A stretch of DNA of 64,000 nucleotides from Prostheceraeus crozeri (lineage: Eukaryota; Platyhelminthes; Polycladida; Euryleptidae). How positions within the stretch are numbered: position 1 is the first letter of the stretch; every line of letters starts with the position of its first letter. The position numbers and the translations under genes are program-made. The notes beneath the pieces were generated by a model. It was given only the letters and a program-made list of their open reading frames with translations. It made no database searches and was not told the origin of the DNA. The DNA lies in assembly GCA_907163375.1 (NCBI GenBank), contig CAJQUW010007086.1, positions 62,001 to 126,000 of the forward strand, given 5' to 3'. This document shows positions 62,005 through 64,000 of this stretch, one piece after another.

Positions 62005-62064
62005 CTTGATTCATTGTCGATCGATTTCGTATCGTTTATTGATACATCATCAGGGCATCAAGTC
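62005..62064 (-). ncRNA. Candidate type I hammerhead ribozyme of a PLE
   Basis: On the minus strand: stem I (ACTTGAT with ATCAAGT), exact core CTGATGA (62054-62048), stem II GTATC-AATAAAC-GATAC, exact core GAAA (62029-62026), a minimal stem III, then TC with predicted cleavage after C at 62020. The A15.1-U16.1 stretch is the palindrome ATCGAT, so stem III could form between two molecules. The order stem I, core, II, GAAA, III, UC, stem I is that of type I hammerheads. PLEs of animals are known to carry such ribozymes, and this one lies 3' of a PLE GIY-YIG domain on the same strand. Confidence 0.75.
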
Positions 62065-62273
62065 AAATCAGCAAAATGAGGTTTATATACAAATTAAAAT
62101 GATCAAGTAAACACAGTTAAGAACGGCAAAATGAAATTTACAATAGAATGGAATGGAGAGGTAATTGCGCATTTACAATTACCTCTATGTAGTACAATTA
62201 AAAGATATGCAACGGAACAGAAGAATCGCATTTGTTCAATAAATTATCAGTTTCATGCATTTTAATCAATATA

Positions 62274-63670
62274 CGAGGGGTGTTTGAAAAGTTCTGAAAC
62301 TTTTTGCTCTATCATGTTCATCTGCTCTTTGCGATTAAGCTGTTGCACCTGTGGATGAAGTTCAATGATGAAGTTCAATACGTCCTTCAACTGCTGAGTA
62401 AAGTTCAGCTAGAAAACAGTTCACTGCGTGCGGTCTTAATGCCTCGCTTGATTTCTCTCACCCTCATTTCTTGGCATAATCATGCAAGACGCAGAACAAA
62501 ATCAACGATCTATCATTTTCTTCTTGTGGAAACGAGGCCTATCGGGAGCCGAGATACAGAGGCAGCTAAACGAGGTGTTCGACGACAAAGCCCTGTCAAA
62601 AGCTACTGTGTTCGGATGGCTGGATTGCCTGAAGTCTGGTCGAGATAGTCTTGACGACGATCCTCGCAGTGGCCGACCTTCCACAGCAATGTCTGAGACC
62701 TCTGTCAACGAAGTCAGGACAGTTTTGGAGGATGATAGGCGAGTTACTGTCCGCGATATTGCAGAAGAAGTTGGAATGTCGACAGAGCGTGTGCATCACA
62801 TTCTTCACGAATAGCTACACATGCGTAAACTGTGCGCGAGATGGGTTCCTCGGCTTCTTGGTGCGGAATTAAAGGCGGAGCGAGTTCAGAAATGTGAAAT
62901 CCTGAAACTGACGTTAGAAGAGTACGGTGACAATTTCTGGCGTCGTCTTGTGACAACAGACGAAACTTGGATCCCTTATTACAGCCCCGAAACAAAGGAG
63001 CAATCCAACCAATGGGTGACTTTTGGAGAAAAACCCCCACTGAAAGCCAAGGCCGTCCCTTCGGTGGGAAAAGTCATGATCACTGTCTTCTGGGACTGCG
63101 AAGGGATAATCTTCATCGACTATCTGCCCAAAGGAGAGACCATCAATGCTGACAGATGCGTCGTCAGCTTGGACGGTCTTCATCAAACTCTTTCGAGGAA
63201 ACGACCGGGCAAATTGCGTAACCGAGTCTTACTCCAGCATGACAATGTCAGACCGCACACCGCACGAAGAACATTGACGGCCCTGCGAGAGAAGAACTGG
63301 GAGCTCCTTCCTTATCCGCCTTATAGCCCGGACCTCGCTCCAAGTGATTATCATTTGTTCGGTCCCATGAAGAAGACTTTGCGAGGAAGAAAATTCGAAA
63401 ATTTGAAAGAGGTGAAAGCAGCTATCAATAACTGGATTCGTCAGACTCCTCAAAGCTGGTTTGCAGAAGGACTCCAGAAGTTACCCGAGCGATGGAGTAA
63501 GTGTATTAATGAAGATGGCTCATATTTTGAAAAATGACACTAACTAAAAAAATCATACTGCTATGAATATATTATGTTCCTAATTAAACGTTTTGTTTTG
63601 AACTTTTGATCGAAAGCAGCCATAAAACACAGAATTCAAAAAAGTCTCAGAACCTTTCAAGCACCCCTCG
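62274..63670 (+). mobile_element. mariner (DD34D) transposon
   Basis: The inverted ends CGAGGGGTGTTTGAAAAGTT and, on the other strand, CGAGGGGTGCTTGAAAGGTT are flanked by TA on both sides (62272-62273 and 63671-63672). The 1397-bp length is normal for mariner. It is inserted in the 3' region of a PLE and carries one nearly intact transposase gene on the plus strand. Confidence 0.95.
62482..63537 (+). pseudogene. mariner transposase with a single premature stop
   Basis: The frame of about 351 codons is open from ATG 62482 to TGA 63537 apart from one TAG at 62812-62814. The N-terminal paired helix-turn-helix DNA-binding region (FFLWKRGLSGAEIQRQL; VRDIAEEVGMSTERVHHIL) is followed by RKLCARWVPRLL. 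The catalytic triad is TTDETW, LQHDNVRPHTA and YSPDLAPSDYHLF. There are 34 residues between the second and third Asp, so it is DD34D. Length matches the family (about 345 residues). The stop sits between HILHE and LHMRK, just before the linker. Confidence 0.95.
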
Positions 63671-64000
63671 TAGATTCAGCTATGCGAGTGTGTTTAGTAC
63701 GGCAGACAATAGAAAATTCATTGGCTGTCGCTTTATGAATGTGCTTCGTCATTTCAGAATCTTGCGGTCTGCCTTTGATATGCTCATCAATACGAGTAAT
63801 CAGGTGTCTACGAGTCTCACCAAGGTAGTAACCCACCAAGGTCACCAAGGTCACATTGCCCACATTTGAATTTGTAAACAAAATTAGAGATGAGACTCGT
63901 AGGCACCGGATCTTTGTTGGGAAAGATACTGCGAGTTTTGATGGTTTTAAAAACTACGGAAAGTTTGTGGTTTTCTGGTAGGACACGGTTAACGACATGA
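63657..64000 (-). pseudogene. PLE C-terminal region with GIY-YIG endonuclease
   Basis: From the window edge the minus strand encodes NRVLPENHKLSVVFKTIKTR and FVYKFKCGQC, then changes frame at a small tandem duplication of TGACCTTGG near 63840-63855. It continues as GYYLGETRRHLITRIDEHIK and MTKHIHKA (63881-63657), the GIY-YIG fold with its catalytic Tyr, Arg and the EH motif. The C-terminal residues are cut by the mariner at 63670. Confidence 0.85.

Larger units (their letters stand above)
62000..64000 (-). mobile_element. Penelope-like element 3' part, split by mariner, running off the window
   Basis: The minus strand from the window edge encodes a PLE C-terminus: NRVLPENHKL, VYKFKCGQC, then GYYLGETRRHL of the GIY-YIG nuclease. 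Beyond the mariner insertion (62274-63670) the element continues with a 3' region holding a hammerhead motif at 62064-62005. The reverse transcriptase would lie past position 64000. The left boundary near 62000 is approximate. Confidence 0.8.

Noticed and set aside
1-64000. CRISPR arrays, operons, riboswitches, tRNA or rRNA genes
   Set aside because: The window is eukaryotic intronic and intergenic DNA. No direct-repeat/spacer array or conserved structural RNA gene was seen apart from the hammerhead-like motifs.

Overview
This is animal nuclear DNA: AT-rich, intron-containing and packed with transposable elements. The mix of elements (Penelope-like elements with GIY-YIG endonuclease, RTE-group LINEs, several hAT families, piggyBac, mariner, a pogo-type MITE, Ty1/copia remnants) fits an aquatic invertebrate. 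I cannot place the phylum. There are no rRNA, tRNA, CRISPR or prokaryote-style operon features.

The one clear host gene is the SUMO-conjugating enzyme UBC9 (UBE2I) on the minus strand. Four coding exons (61574-61488, 49927-49844, 41902-41720, 23384-23235) have consensus splice sites, are all joined in phase 0, and give a 167-residue protein with every catalytic residue in place. The gene spans more than 38 kb because its introns are full of transposons. An upstream 5' UTR exon must lie beyond 61581, perhaps outside the window. A second possible host exon, with a THAP zinc finger, lies at 44252-44485 inside UBE2I intron 2 on the same strand.

Layout: 0.2-1.4 kb, a decayed Penelope-like element (PLE). 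1.4-9.8 kb, mostly unassigned, with a 30-bp minisatellite. 9.86-11.2 kb, a 5'-truncated RTE-group LINE. 14.2-16.6 kb, a Ty1/copia fossil. 16.96-17.65 kb, a hAT MITE. 21.4-22.2 and 27.5-29.1 kb, two inverted copies of a Harbinger-like MITE, the second holding a pogo-like MITE. 24.26-26.71 kb, a hAT element. 29.5-30.8 kb, a non-autonomous hAT. 31.66-36.60 kb, two different piggyBac elements abutting on one shared TTAA, the second holding a LINE fragment. 37.0-38.7 kb, a non-autonomous hAT-like element with a piggyBac MITE inside. 45.07-48.39 kb, a hAT element interrupted by a young PLE with long inverted arms. 50.3-53.2 kb, another hAT. 53.44-56.06 kb, a nearly intact RTE-group LINE. 58.37-61.05 kb, a DNA transposon of a family I cannot name, with seven exact 13-bp iterons. 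62.0-64.0 kb, the 3' part of a PLE carrying a hammerhead ribozyme motif and split by a mariner.

The most interesting items are the unclassified transposon, the hammerhead-like motifs linked to PLEs (whose stem III segments are palindromic), the head-to-head PLE insertion, and the many-layered nesting of elements whose target-site duplications can be read directly.
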